Part shown: piece by piece, positions 1 through 7,840 of the stretch
Position numbering within the stretch: position 1 is the stretch's first letter
How the letters are laid out: each line of letters begins with the position of its first letter
NCBI GenBank assembly: GCA_946480295.1
Contig: CAMLIT010000042.1
Coordinates: forward strand, 1-31,015
Length of the DNA stretch: 31,015 nt
DNA from: an uncultured Gemmatimonadota bacterium
GTDB taxonomy: Bacteria; Gemmatimonadota; Gemmatimonadetes; Gemmatimonadales; Gemmatimonadaceae
Direction of reading: 5' to 3'
Notes under the pieces: model-generated
The model's database searches: none
The model's input: only the letters and a program-made list of their open reading frames with translations
What the model was told of the DNA's origin: nothing
Position numbers and translations under genes: made by a program

Positions 1-2
1 CC

Positions 3-392
3 GCGCTCGATCCCGGGGAGCAGCTCCTCATGGGCCCCGTGCTCGCCGCGCCGGTGGCGCTCGCGCGCGCGGGGCTCTCGCTCGGCGACATCGACCTCGT
101 CGAGATGCACGAGGCGTTCGCGGCGCAGGTGCTGTGCAACCTCCAGGGATTCGAGTCGCGCCAGTGGGCGGAGCGCGCCGGCTTCAGCGCGCCGGTGGGC
201 GAGGTGGACCGGGCGAAGCTGAACGTGATGGGCGGCTCGATCGCCATCGGCCACCCGTTCGGCGCGACGGGCGGCCGCATCCTGACGACGCTCGCCAACG
301 AGCTGCGACGGCGCGGCGGCCAGTTCGGGCTGATGACCGTCTGTGCGGCGGGCGGGATGGGGCACGCGATGGTGATCGAGGCGGCGCGCTGA
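3..392 (+). CDS. fadI: 3-ketoacyl-CoA thiolase, C-terminal part (FadI type), truncated by window edge
   Basis: This is the C-terminal end of a thiolase, open from base 3 to a TGA at 390-392, with its start outside the window. Visible motifs are HEAFAAQ, which carries the active-site His of thiolases, then GGSIAIGHPFGATGGR, and a terminal CAAGGMG containing the second catalytic Cys. The LRRRGGQFGLMTVCAAGG stretch resembles FadI more than FadA. The family cleaves 3-ketoacyl-CoA with free CoA to release acetyl-CoA in beta-oxidation. The multifunctional FadJ protein begins 88 bases downstream on the same strand. That matches the usual fadI-fadJ pairing, so the two products probably form one trifunctional complex. 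The internal ATG at base 30 is not a start, because thiolase sequence continues upstream of it. Confidence 0.93.
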   Translation, partial: ALDPGEQLLMGPVLAAPVALARAGLSLGDIDLVEMHEAFAAQVLCNLQGFESRQWAERAGFSAPVGEVDRAKLNVMGGSIAIGHPFGATGGRILTTLANELRRRGGQFGLMTVCAAGGMGHAMVIEAAR

Positions 393-480
393 CGCGCGTG
401 GCCGCGTGGCATCCGTGCGGGTCTGACCGACTCCGCCGCATCGACGGTGTACGCACCATAGGGAGGGACGAGACGTCAGC

Positions 481-2685
<2,205 letters not shown>

Positions 2686-2687
2686 GA

Positions 2688-2718
2688 GGGACGAGGGACG
2701 AGGGACGAGGGACGAGGA
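2688..2718 (+). repeat. Tandem GGGACGA heptamer array (G-quadruplex-like)
   Basis: Seven-base units GGGACGA are repeated about four times. G-triplets start at 2688, 2695, 2702 and 2709, and the array lies immediately after the fadJ stop codon. Four GGG runs with four-base spacers fit the G3+N1-7 G-quadruplex pattern on the plus strand. Confidence 0.85.
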
Positions 2719-2817
2719 CGACGTCGTTGGTTGTTTGTTCCTGGTCATTGGCGAGCCGCTCGGGAAGCATCCGGTGGCGTCCCGAGGTCGGCCAACGACC
2801 AACGACCAATCACGTAG
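2716..2817. repeat. Dispersed intergenic element, copy A, with inverted CGACCAA termini
   Basis: The left side reads as degenerate TTGGTCG-like units and ends in GTTCCTGG. A core contains GGCGAGCCGCTCG and GCGTCCCGA, and the right side is CCAACGACCAACGACCAA. The outer units are inverted relative to one another. A closely similar sequence lies at 28836-28940. I see no ORF in it, so a small non-autonomous or palindromic repeat is possible. Confidence 0.7.
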
Positions 2818-2875
2818 TTGCTCGTCCCTCGTCCCCGCGCCTCCCGCCTCCCGCCTCCCCCCTCCCCCCTCCCGC
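2818..2875. repeat. CCTCCCG heptamer-type tract
   Basis: The pyrimidine-rich sequence reads TCGTCCCTCGTCCCC, then repeated CTCCCGC units and CTCCCCC variants, up to about 2875. On the minus strand it is a run of GGG triplets with four-base spacing. It completes the 298-base gap between fadJ and the sigma factor gene. I see no gene in that gap. Confidence 0.75.
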
Positions 2876-2927
2876 GACAAAGAACTCTTTGCGCCCCCAT
2901 CGCTCCTTGCCGCCGCCGGCCAGGCGT

Positions 2928-2934
2928 AAGTTGC
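2928..2934 (+). promoter_or_regulatory. Candidate promoter box TAAGTTG
   Basis: A TAnnTTG-type box lies about 50 bases upstream of the sigma factor ATG, with a TTGCCG about 15 bases before it. Similar boxes occur upstream of other genes here (7507, 12253, 19147, 27080). The pattern resembles the Bacteroidota -7 element TAnnTTTG. This is inferred from recurrence only. Confidence 0.3.
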
Positions 2935-2983
2935 GGGAGTAGCCCGGGTTGTGACCCCCTGCGGAGTGCGAAGGTCGTCGTTC

Positions 2984-3529
2984 ATGGATCGAAGCTCGGA
3001 CGCCGAGATCGTCGCGAAGGTGCTGGATGGCGACGTCGATGCCTACGCCGTGCTCGTGTCGCGCTACCGCGATCGGTATGCGCGGTACGCGCTGCACATG
3101 CTCGGCAACCGCGAGGACGCCGAGGAAGCGCTCCAGGACGCCTTCACGCGGGCATACCGTTCGCTGGTCCGGTGCGAGGATCCCGAGCGGTTCGGCGCCT
3201 GGCTGTTCCGGATCCTCGTCAACCGCTGCCGGACGGCGGGGGCGCGTCGCGGCCGCCGCGCTCGTACCTTCGTCGCCGACGAGAGCGCGCTGCTCGACGC
3301 GTCGGAGGAGCATCCGGCCGATCGGCGGGCGTGGCGCGAGGAGATTCAGCGGGCGCTCGGCCAGTTGCGGACGGAGCAGCGGGAAGCATTCCTCATGAAG
3401 TACGTCGAGGACCTGGGATACGACGAGATGTCGCGGATGACCGGCGTCGGCGTCTCCGCGCTGAAGATGCGGGTGATGCGCGCCTGCGAGCGGCTCCGCG
3501 AGCTGCTGACGGAGGTGCACAGTGCCTGA
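2984..3529 (+). CDS. ECF-type RNA polymerase sigma factor
   Basis: This 181-residue sigma-70 family protein has only regions 2 and 4. Region 2 includes NREDAEEALQDAFTRAYRSL and the following WLFRILVNRCR. Region 4, toward the C-terminus, includes QREAFLMKYVEDLGYDEMSRMTGV and the helix-turn-helix-like GVSALKMRVMRACERLREL. It should direct RNA polymerase to a small promoter set. I chose ATG 2984 because the conserved region starts within ten residues of it. An in-frame GTG at 2951 would add 11 unconserved residues. The downstream gene begins at 3522, overlapping its last 8 bases. That arrangement is typical of sigma/anti-sigma pairs, but the partner here carries a CBM48 domain instead of a zinc finger. 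Confidence 0.9.
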   Translation: MDRSSDAEIVAKVLDGDVDAYAVLVSRYRDRYARYALHMLGNREDAEEALQDAFTRAYRSLVRCEDPERFGAWLFRILVNRCRTAGARRGRRARTFVADESALLDASEEHPADRRAWREEIQRALGQLRTEQREAFLMKYVEDLGYDEMSRMTGVGVSALKMRVMRACERLRELLTEVHSA

Positions 3530-4112
3530 TCCCCTGGACGACGGCGCCCTGGCCGAGGTGGTGGAGCTCCTGCGCGAGCCGGTGCACGTGGACCCGTCCT
3601 TCGACGCGCGCGTCATGGCCGCGGTGCGCGGGGGGGCCGTGCATCGCCCGACCTCGCTCTGGGCGCACCTCCGCGAGCCGCGGACGGTCACGATCCGGCC
3701 GCTCCGCTGGGCGCTCCTGGCGGCGGGCCTCGTCGTCGCCGTCGGGCTCGATGCGGCGCGCCACCTGCGCCAGGCGATCGATGCGCACGGCGACGCGCTG
3801 GCCGCCACGGCCGCCGCGCATGCGCCGGTACAGCAGCGTCGCGTCCAGTTCGTGCTCGTGGCGCCGACGGCGAGGAAGGTCGCCGTCGTGGGCGACTTCA
3901 ACGGCTGGGACCCGTCCCACGCCGCCTATCGCGCGCACCATCAGGGGGGCGGGGTGTGGGCGGTGACCGCCGCCGTGCCGGTCGGCCATCACCGCTACTC
4001 CTTCGTCGTGGACGACAGCGTGTGGGTGGCCGACCCGACGGCGCCGCGCGTGCTCGACGACGACTTCGGCCTGCCGAACTCCGCGATCGTCGTCGGGGAG
4101 TCCACGCCGTGA
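3522..4112 (+). CDS. Membrane-anchored glycogen-binding (CBM48/AMPK-type) domain protein, possible anti-sigma factor
   Basis: This 196-residue protein has a GTG start inside the sigma gene. Its N-terminal 60 residues are presumably cytoplasmic and contain a DPSFDARVMAAVRGG segment like that seen before the membrane span of several anti-sigma factors. A single hydrophobic helix (about 62-78, LRWALLAAGLVVAVGL) follows. The C-terminal part, from about 107, is a CBM48 fold, with RRVQFVLVAPTARKVAVVGDFNGWDP and GHHRYSFVVDDSVWVADP matching the family's strand pattern. CBM48/AMPK-beta domains bind glycogen-like glucans or pack against glycosidase domains; no catalytic domain is present here. Position and topology suggest a regulator holding the sigma factor at the membrane with an extracytoplasmic sensor, which is inference. 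No HxxxCxxC zinc motif is visible. Confidence 0.8.
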   Translation: MPDPLDDGALAEVVELLREPVHVDPSFDARVMAAVRGGAVHRPTSLWAHLREPRTVTIRPLRWALLAAGLVVAVGLDAARHLRQAIDAHGDALAATAAAHAPVQQRRVQFVLVAPTARKVAVVGDFNGWDPSHAAYRAHHQGGGVWAVTAAVPVGHHRYSFVVDDSVWVADPTAPRVLDDDFGLPNSAIVVGESTP

Positions 4113-4756
4113 CTCGTTTGGCGGGCGGCGTGCGGCGGGGGGCGCTGGCGGTCGGGCTCGCGCTCGTCCTGCCGGTCGCCGCGCGGGCGCAGGATCCCCG
4201 CCTCGCCGCCCGTCTCGACCCGGTCACCTGGCGCGCCGTGGTCGCGATCATGGACTCGGCCCGCGCCGCGCGGCTGCCGACGCAGCCGCTCGCCGACAAG
4301 GCGCTGGAGGGGGCGGGGAAGGGCGCCGACGGCGCGCGGATCGTCACGGCGGTGCGCTCGCTCGCCGCGGAGATGCGCAGCGCGCGCAACGCGCTCGGTG
4401 CGTCGAGCAGCGCCGACGAGATCAAGGCGGGCGCGAACGCCCTGCACGCGGGCGTGCCGCCGGCGGAGCTCGCCCGGCTGCGCGCCGCCGGCGGGAAGCG
4501 GCTCCTCACCATGCCCCTCGCCGTCGAGAGCGACCTCGTGGCGCGCGATGTCCCGATCCTCGTCGCCGCCGACCTGGTGGTGCGCCTCACCGAGGCGGGC
4601 GTCCACGACGCCGACTTCGCGCTCTTCCAGCGCAACGTCCGGATCGACATCGACCGCGGCGCCGATCCCAGCACCGCCGCCACGACGCGGGCCCGCGGGA
4701 CGATGCTGCACGCGAGCGCCAGGCCCGCCGGCCGCCGCACCCCCTCCCGGTCCTGA
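4109..4756 (+). CDS. Secreted protein of unknown function in the ECF sigma operon
   Basis: This 215-residue protein starts at GTG 4109, which overlaps the upstream stop in a GTGA junction and indicates translational coupling. The N-terminus is a clear Sec signal peptide: a basic start, the hydrophobic LAVGLALVLPVAARAQ, and probable cleavage after ARA. The mature part is alanine-rich and mostly helical (RAARLPTQPLADKALEGAGKG and similar) with no enzyme motif I recognise. Its last 30 residues are basic and low in complexity. As the third gene of the sigma/CBM48 operon it probably acts in the periplasm in the same response. I cannot assign a function. Confidence 0.7.
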   Translation: MTRLAGGVRRGALAVGLALVLPVAARAQDPRLAARLDPVTWRAVVAIMDSARAARLPTQPLADKALEGAGKGADGARIVTAVRSLAAEMRSARNALGASSSADEIKAGANALHAGVPPAELARLRAAGGKRLLTMPLAVESDLVARDVPILVAADLVVRLTEAGVHDADFALFQRNVRIDIDRGADPSTAATTRARGTMLHASARPAGRRTPSRS

Positions 4757-4841
4757 CGGCGCACTAGACCCGCGACGCGGGCGGTGGGTAACATTGAGGG
4801 GCTCCGGCGGCCGTGCGCGGCCGCGTCCCGCTCCCGCGAAC

Positions 4842-5141
4842 ATGCGTCCGTCCCGTCGCGCCGTTCTCACGTCCGCCGCGCTCGCCGCCACCGCCGGTGG
4901 CGGCGCGCTGGACGGGCCGCCGGCCACCGTGCCCGCGGGCGCGCCGCTTCCCACGCAGCGTCGCTGCACCCACGCAGCACGATCACTCATAGATCCATGC
5001 TCCGTTCCGGCCTTCTCTACCTCTCAGAACAGCCGCGTGTCTTCAAGTTCGTCCGCAACAACGGCATGGCGAAGCGGTTCGCGAGCCGCTTCGTGGCCGG
5101 CGAGACGCTGCCGGAAGCGCTGGACGTCGTCGCCGCGCTGA
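4842..5141 (+). CDS. Possible small ORF with a Tat-like leader; doubtful
   Basis: An ATG at 4842 opens a 99-codon frame beginning MRPSRRAVLTSAALAATAGG. This looks like a twin-arginine leader, with a basic n-region, SRR and an Ala-rich hydrophobic core. After about 50 codons it runs into the proline dehydrogenase gene in another frame, and from there the sequence looks like a frame shadow. It may be a decayed secreted-protein gene or chance. It is included because the upstream 240 bases otherwise hold only a possible promoter box, TAACATTG at 4789. Confidence 0.2.
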   Translation: MRPSRRAVLTSAALAATAGGGALDGPPATVPAGAPLPTQRRCTHAARSLIDPCSVPAFSTSQNSRVSSSSSATTAWRSGSRAASWPARRCRKRWTSSPR

Positions 5142-5935
5142 ACCACGCCGGCATCACCGCCTCCCTCGACCTGCTGGGGGAGAGCGTCACCAACGACCGC
5201 GAGGCGCGCGCGGCGCGCGACGAGTACCTGCGGATCCTCGACACCATCCACGCGCGCGGCCTGAAGGCGAACGTGTCCGTGAAGCTGACGGCGATGGGCC
5301 TCGACATCTCCGAGGACCTCTGTGTCTCGGTCATGCAGGACGTGCTGGCACGGGCGCAGCAGTACGACGGCTTCGTGCGGATCGACATGGAGTCGAGCGC
5401 CTATACCGACCGGACGCTGCGGTTGTTCGAGGAGCGCTTCCACCCCGCGTACAACGGCCACGTCGGCATCGTGCTCCAGAGCTACCTCTACCGGACCTTC
5501 GCCGACACGGAGCGGGCGATCGAGCAGCGGGTGCGGGTGCGGCTGTGCAAGGGCGCCTACAAGGAGCCGGCGAGCGTCGCCTACCCGGACAAGAAGGACG
5601 TGGACGCGAACTACGTGAAGTGCATGCGCGCGCTGCTCGAGCGGGGCAACTACCCGGGGATCGCGACGCACGACCCGGCGATCATCACCGAGGCGAAGCG
5701 CTTCGTGAAGGAGCGCGGGATCGCGCCGGAGCGCTTCGAGTTCCAGATGCTGTACGGTGTGCGACGCGACCTGCAGGCGCAGCTCGTCCGCGAGGGGTAC
5801 AACCTCCGCGTGTACGTCCCGTTCGGCACGCAGTGGTACCCGTACCTCATGCGCCGCCTCGCCGAGCGGCCGGCGAACGTCATGTTCATCGCCGGCAACG
5901 TGGTGCGCGAGATGTTCCGCGGCCGGCGGAAGTAG
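4997..5935 (+). CDS. Proline dehydrogenase (FAD-dependent, monofunctional)
   Basis: This 312-residue protein matches the size of monofunctional bacterial PRODH enzymes. It oxidises L-proline to 1-pyrroline-5-carboxylate, passing electrons through FAD to the membrane quinone pool. The TIM-barrel sequence includes LNHAGITASLDLLGESV, the strand NVSVKLTAMGLDI, RIDMESSAYTDRTL and VRLCKGAYKEP. The C-terminal signature is EFQMLYGVRRDLQ followed by LRVYVPFGTQWYPYLMRRLAERP, whose paired arginines bind the substrate carboxylate in known PRODHs. The ATG at 4997 puts the conserved FKFVRNN segment close to the N-terminus. It begins a same-strand run, and the next gene starts 9 bases after its stop. No P5C dehydrogenase lies in this window. 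Confidence 0.92.
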   Translation: MLRSGLLYLSEQPRVFKFVRNNGMAKRFASRFVAGETLPEALDVVAALNHAGITASLDLLGESVTNDREARAARDEYLRILDTIHARGLKANVSVKLTAMGLDISEDLCVSVMQDVLARAQQYDGFVRIDMESSAYTDRTLRLFEERFHPAYNGHVGIVLQSYLYRTFADTERAIEQRVRVRLCKGAYKEPASVAYPDKKDVDANYVKCMRALLERGNYPGIATHDPAIITEAKRFVKERGIAPERFEFQMLYGVRRDLQAQLVREGYNLRVYVPFGTQWYPYLMRRLAERPANVMFIAGNVVREMFRGRRK

Positions 5936-5944
5936 CGGGCCCGG

Positions 5945-6355
5945 ATGCACGGCCAGTTCCGTCCCGCCGACCACTCCCGGGGAGACGCCAACACCATCGG
6001 CGGCTACATGGCCGTGCACGACCGTCCCGCCGCCTTCGAGGGCGCGGACGGCTTCTCGTACAGCGTGGCGATCGAGGTCGACGAGACCGGCGATCCGATG
6101 CGCCCCTTCGGCGCGTTCCTCCTCTTCGTGCGCTGGGCGCGGATCGGCACGCAGACGCCGGAGGGGCACCTCGAGACGGACTTCCTGGCGACGGCGGCGT
6201 CGCCCGAGGAAGCGGTGCGCGCGGTCGGCGCGACGGCGCTGGCGGAGGTGAAGCGACTGCTGGACGAGCTGATCGCGGCGCGTTCGCCCGGACCGCGGCC
6301 GCGGAAGTGGTGGGATGCGATGGACGACGAGGGACGCGGGACGGGGGACGAGTGA
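5945..6355 (+). CDS. Conserved-looking protein of unknown function
   Basis: This 136-residue protein lies 9 bases after proline dehydrogenase. Its start is ATG 5945. The sequence FSYSVAIEVDETGDPMRPFGAFLLFVRWARIGTQTPEGHLETDFL suggests an alpha/beta fold. A helical C-terminus (SPEEAVRAVGATALAEVKRLLDEL) follows. It has no signal peptide, membrane span or catalytic motif that I recognise. The last residues (DDEGRGTGDE) are encoded by the beginning of a heptamer repeat array, and the stop codon sits within that array. The repeat has therefore probably extended or replaced the original C-terminus. Operon position links it to proline dehydrogenase and rsgA, but the function is unknown. Confidence 0.7.
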   Translation: MHGQFRPADHSRGDANTIGGYMAVHDRPAAFEGADGFSYSVAIEVDETGDPMRPFGAFLLFVRWARIGTQTPEGHLETDFLATAASPEEAVRAVGATALAEVKRLLDELIAARSPGPRPRKWWDAMDDEGRGTGDE

Positions 6356-6424
6356 GCGAGGGACGAGGGACGAGGGACGAGGGACGAGAGGAGGGAAGCG
6401 GGCCGCGGGACGCGGGACGCGTGG
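6339..6424 (+). repeat. GGGACGA/GGGACGC heptamer array across the rsgA start region
   Basis: The array starts within the end of the preceding gene. GGGACGA units have G-triplets at 6360, 6367, 6374 and 6381. An AGGAGGGAAG interruption follows, then GGGACGC units ending in GGGACGCGTGG at 6414-6424. The same GGGACGCGTGG junction occurs at 22635-22645 and 30869-30879. It covers both candidate rsgA starts, GTG 6352 and GTG 6421. Confidence 0.85.
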
Positions 6425-7446
6425 CTCCTTCGACGGATCCCGCGGGCGTCCCCGGCATCGTCCTCAGCGGGACGGGGGGCGTCTGGCGCGTACGCCTCGC
6501 CGACGGTCGGACGATCGAGGCGGCGCTCCGCGGGCGGCTCAAGCTCGGCGCGCAGGAGCCCTCCACGCGCGAGGAGCCCACGCGTCCCGCGCCGCGCGTC
6601 CCGCGTGCTTCCGCGCCTCCCTCCTCCCGCCTCCCGCCTCCCGCCAAGTTGGCCATCGGCGACCACGTCCTCGTCTCCCCGGACGTCCGTGGCGGCGCGT
6701 GGGCCATCGGCGACATCCTCCCGCGCCACTCCTCGCTCGCCCGCCGCGCGCCGGGTGGGGGCTACGGTGAGCGCATCGTCGCGGCGAACGTCGACCAGGT
6801 GGTCGTGGTGTTCGCCGCCGCGAAGCCGGAGCCGCATCCGCGGATGCTGGACCGCTTCCTCGTCATCGCCGAGGCGAACGACCTGCCCGCGCACGTCCTC
6901 GTGAACAAGGTGGACCTCGTCGGTGAGGAGGCGGCGCGCGAGCGGTTCGACCCCTACGCGCGTGCCGGCTATCCGCTGCACCTCGTCAGCGCGAAGACGG
7001 GCACCGGGCTCCCGGACGTGCGCGCGACCCTCGCCGGGCGCACCTCGGTGTTCACCGGGCCGTCGGGCGTCGGGAAGTCGTCGTTGCTCAACGCGCTCTT
7101 CCCCGGGCTCAACCTGCGGGTCGGCGAGATCAGCGAGTCGGTCAACAAGGGGCGCCACACCACCGTGGGGGCGCTCATGGTCCCCCTCCCCGACGCCGAG
7201 GGCGGCTACGTGGTGGACACGCCCGGGCTGCGTGAGGTCGGGATGTGGGCGCTCCCCCCGGAGCATCTCGACCGGTGCTTCCCCGAGCTCGCGCCGTATC
7301 GCGGCGAGTGCCGCTTCCAGGACTGCACGCACACCGTCGAGCCGGGGTGCGCGGTGCGCGAGGCGGTGGCCGCGGGCGCGATCAGCGGGAGCCGCTACGA
7401 CAGCTACGTGAAGCTCCTCGGCGAACTGGAAGCGGCGGAGTACTGA
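6421..7446 (+). CDS. rsgA: Ribosome small-subunit-dependent GTPase A, with repeat-derived insert in the OB-fold domain
   Basis: A 341-residue circularly permuted GTPase that matures the 30S ribosomal subunit. In order there is an N-terminal OB-fold (GIVLSGTGGVWRVRLADG, then RGRLK), a G4 motif NKVD at 162-165, and a P-loop GPSGVGKSS at 213-221. G3 DTPG is at 266-269, and the zinc-binding CRFQDCTH with a later Cys uses about Cys297, Cys302, His304 and Cys310. Between RGRLK and the next OB strand (IGDHVLVSP) about 33 Pro/Arg/Ser-rich residues (44-76) are encoded by heptamer-type DNA; typical RsgA proteins have only a few residues there. The start is uncertain. GTG 6421 precedes the fold directly, while GTG 6352 overlaps the previous stop but would translate the repeat array. 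I prefer 6421. Confidence 0.9.
   Translation: MAPSTDPAGVPGIVLSGTGGVWRVRLADGRTIEAALRGRLKLGAQEPSTREEPTRPAPRVPRASAPPSSRLPPPAKLAIGDHVLVSPDVRGGAWAIGDILPRHSSLARRAPGGGYGERIVAANVDQVVVVFAAAKPEPHPRMLDRFLVIAEANDLPAHVLVNKVDLVGEEAARERFDPYARAGYPLHLVSAKTGTGLPDVRATLAGRTSVFTGPSGVGKSSLLNALFPGLNLRVGEISESVNKGRHTTVGALMVPLPDAEGGYVVDTPGLREVGMWALPPEHLDRCFPELAPYRGECRFQDCTHTVEPGCAVREAVAAGAISGSRYDSYVKLLGELEAAEY
6585..6650. repeat. Heptamer-type repeat inside the rsgA coding sequence
   Basis: The sequence changes from CGCGTCCCGCG-like units to CTCCTCCCGCCTCCCGCCTCCCGCC, the same units seen in the intergenic arrays at 2818-2875 and 28940-28970. Here it stays in frame and codes for a Pro/Ser/Arg-rich linker in the OB-fold. 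Confidence 0.75.
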
Positions 7447-7506
7447 CGCGGGTCGGGTGGGCGGCCGCGGCGTCGCGCAAGTCCGGCGCCCCCGGGAGCG
7501 GCCGGT

Positions 7507-7513
7507 TAGATTG
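7507..7513 (+). promoter_or_regulatory. Candidate promoter box TAGATTG
   Basis: A TAnnTTG box lies about 65 bases upstream of the ACP-like gene in a 130-base gap after rsgA, so the ACP-like/dinB pair may have its own promoter. The evidence is recurrence of the motif in this window. Confidence 0.3.
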
Positions 7514-7576
7514 GACGCGCGCTTCCGCCGCGTCCGCGGCCGGAAGATCGACCCCCGTCCCCGCGCACTTCCCGAC

Positions 7577-7840
7577 ATGACCTGGGCCCTCGACGAGTTC
7601 TTCTCCAACGTCGAAGAGGAGTTCGGCGTCTCCATCCCCGAGGAGAGCCGCGAGCTGCTCGCGACTCCCGCCCTGGTCGTGGACTACCTGCTCGAGCACT
7701 CCGACGCGGCGACCGACCTGGACGAGGAGGACCGGCGCGAGCACCTCTCGTCGGTGCTCGGGGAGCTCATCGCGCAGTCGCTCGGCATCACGCGCTACCG
7801 CGACGACTCGCGCTTCGTCGAGGACATGAAGGTGAGATGA
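7577..7840 (+). CDS. Small acyl-carrier-protein-like protein, apparently circularly permuted and lacking the phosphopantetheine Ser
   Basis: This is an acidic 87-residue protein. Residues 5-41 (LDEFFSNVEEEFGVSIPEES followed by LVVDYLLEH) line up with helices II-IV of acyl carrier proteins, as in E. coli AcpP [20 protein letters not shown] and AIDYINGH. Residues about 56-84 (LSSVLGELIAQSLGI, then DDSRFVEDM) line up with ACP helix I and loop I, which in normal ACPs come first and end in FVEDLGADSL. The order is therefore swapped. The break falls at the DSL motif, so the attachment Ser is absent (the position maps to Met1/Thr2). It cannot be a standard 4'-phosphopantetheine carrier. ATG 7577 is the only sensible start. 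Its stop overlaps the dinB ATG (ATGA), so the two genes are translationally coupled. Confidence 0.7.
   Translation: MTWALDEFFSNVEEEFGVSIPEESRELLATPALVVDYLLEHSDAATDLDEEDRREHLSSVLGELIAQSLGITRYRDDSRFVEDMKVR

Noticed and set aside
2688..2875. CRISPR array
   Set aside because: The units are seven bases with no unique spacers, so these are simple tandem repeats.
2951..2983. GTG 2951 as the start of the first sigma factor
   Set aside because: The extra 11 residues are not sigma-like, and ATG 2984 is better placed.
7577..7840. Simple frameshifted remnant of a tandem ACP gene
   Set aside because: The frame is intact with sensible start and stop, is coupled to dinB, and no DSL motif is found in any frame nearby. 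A remnant is still possible, but the intact frame argues for a real protein.
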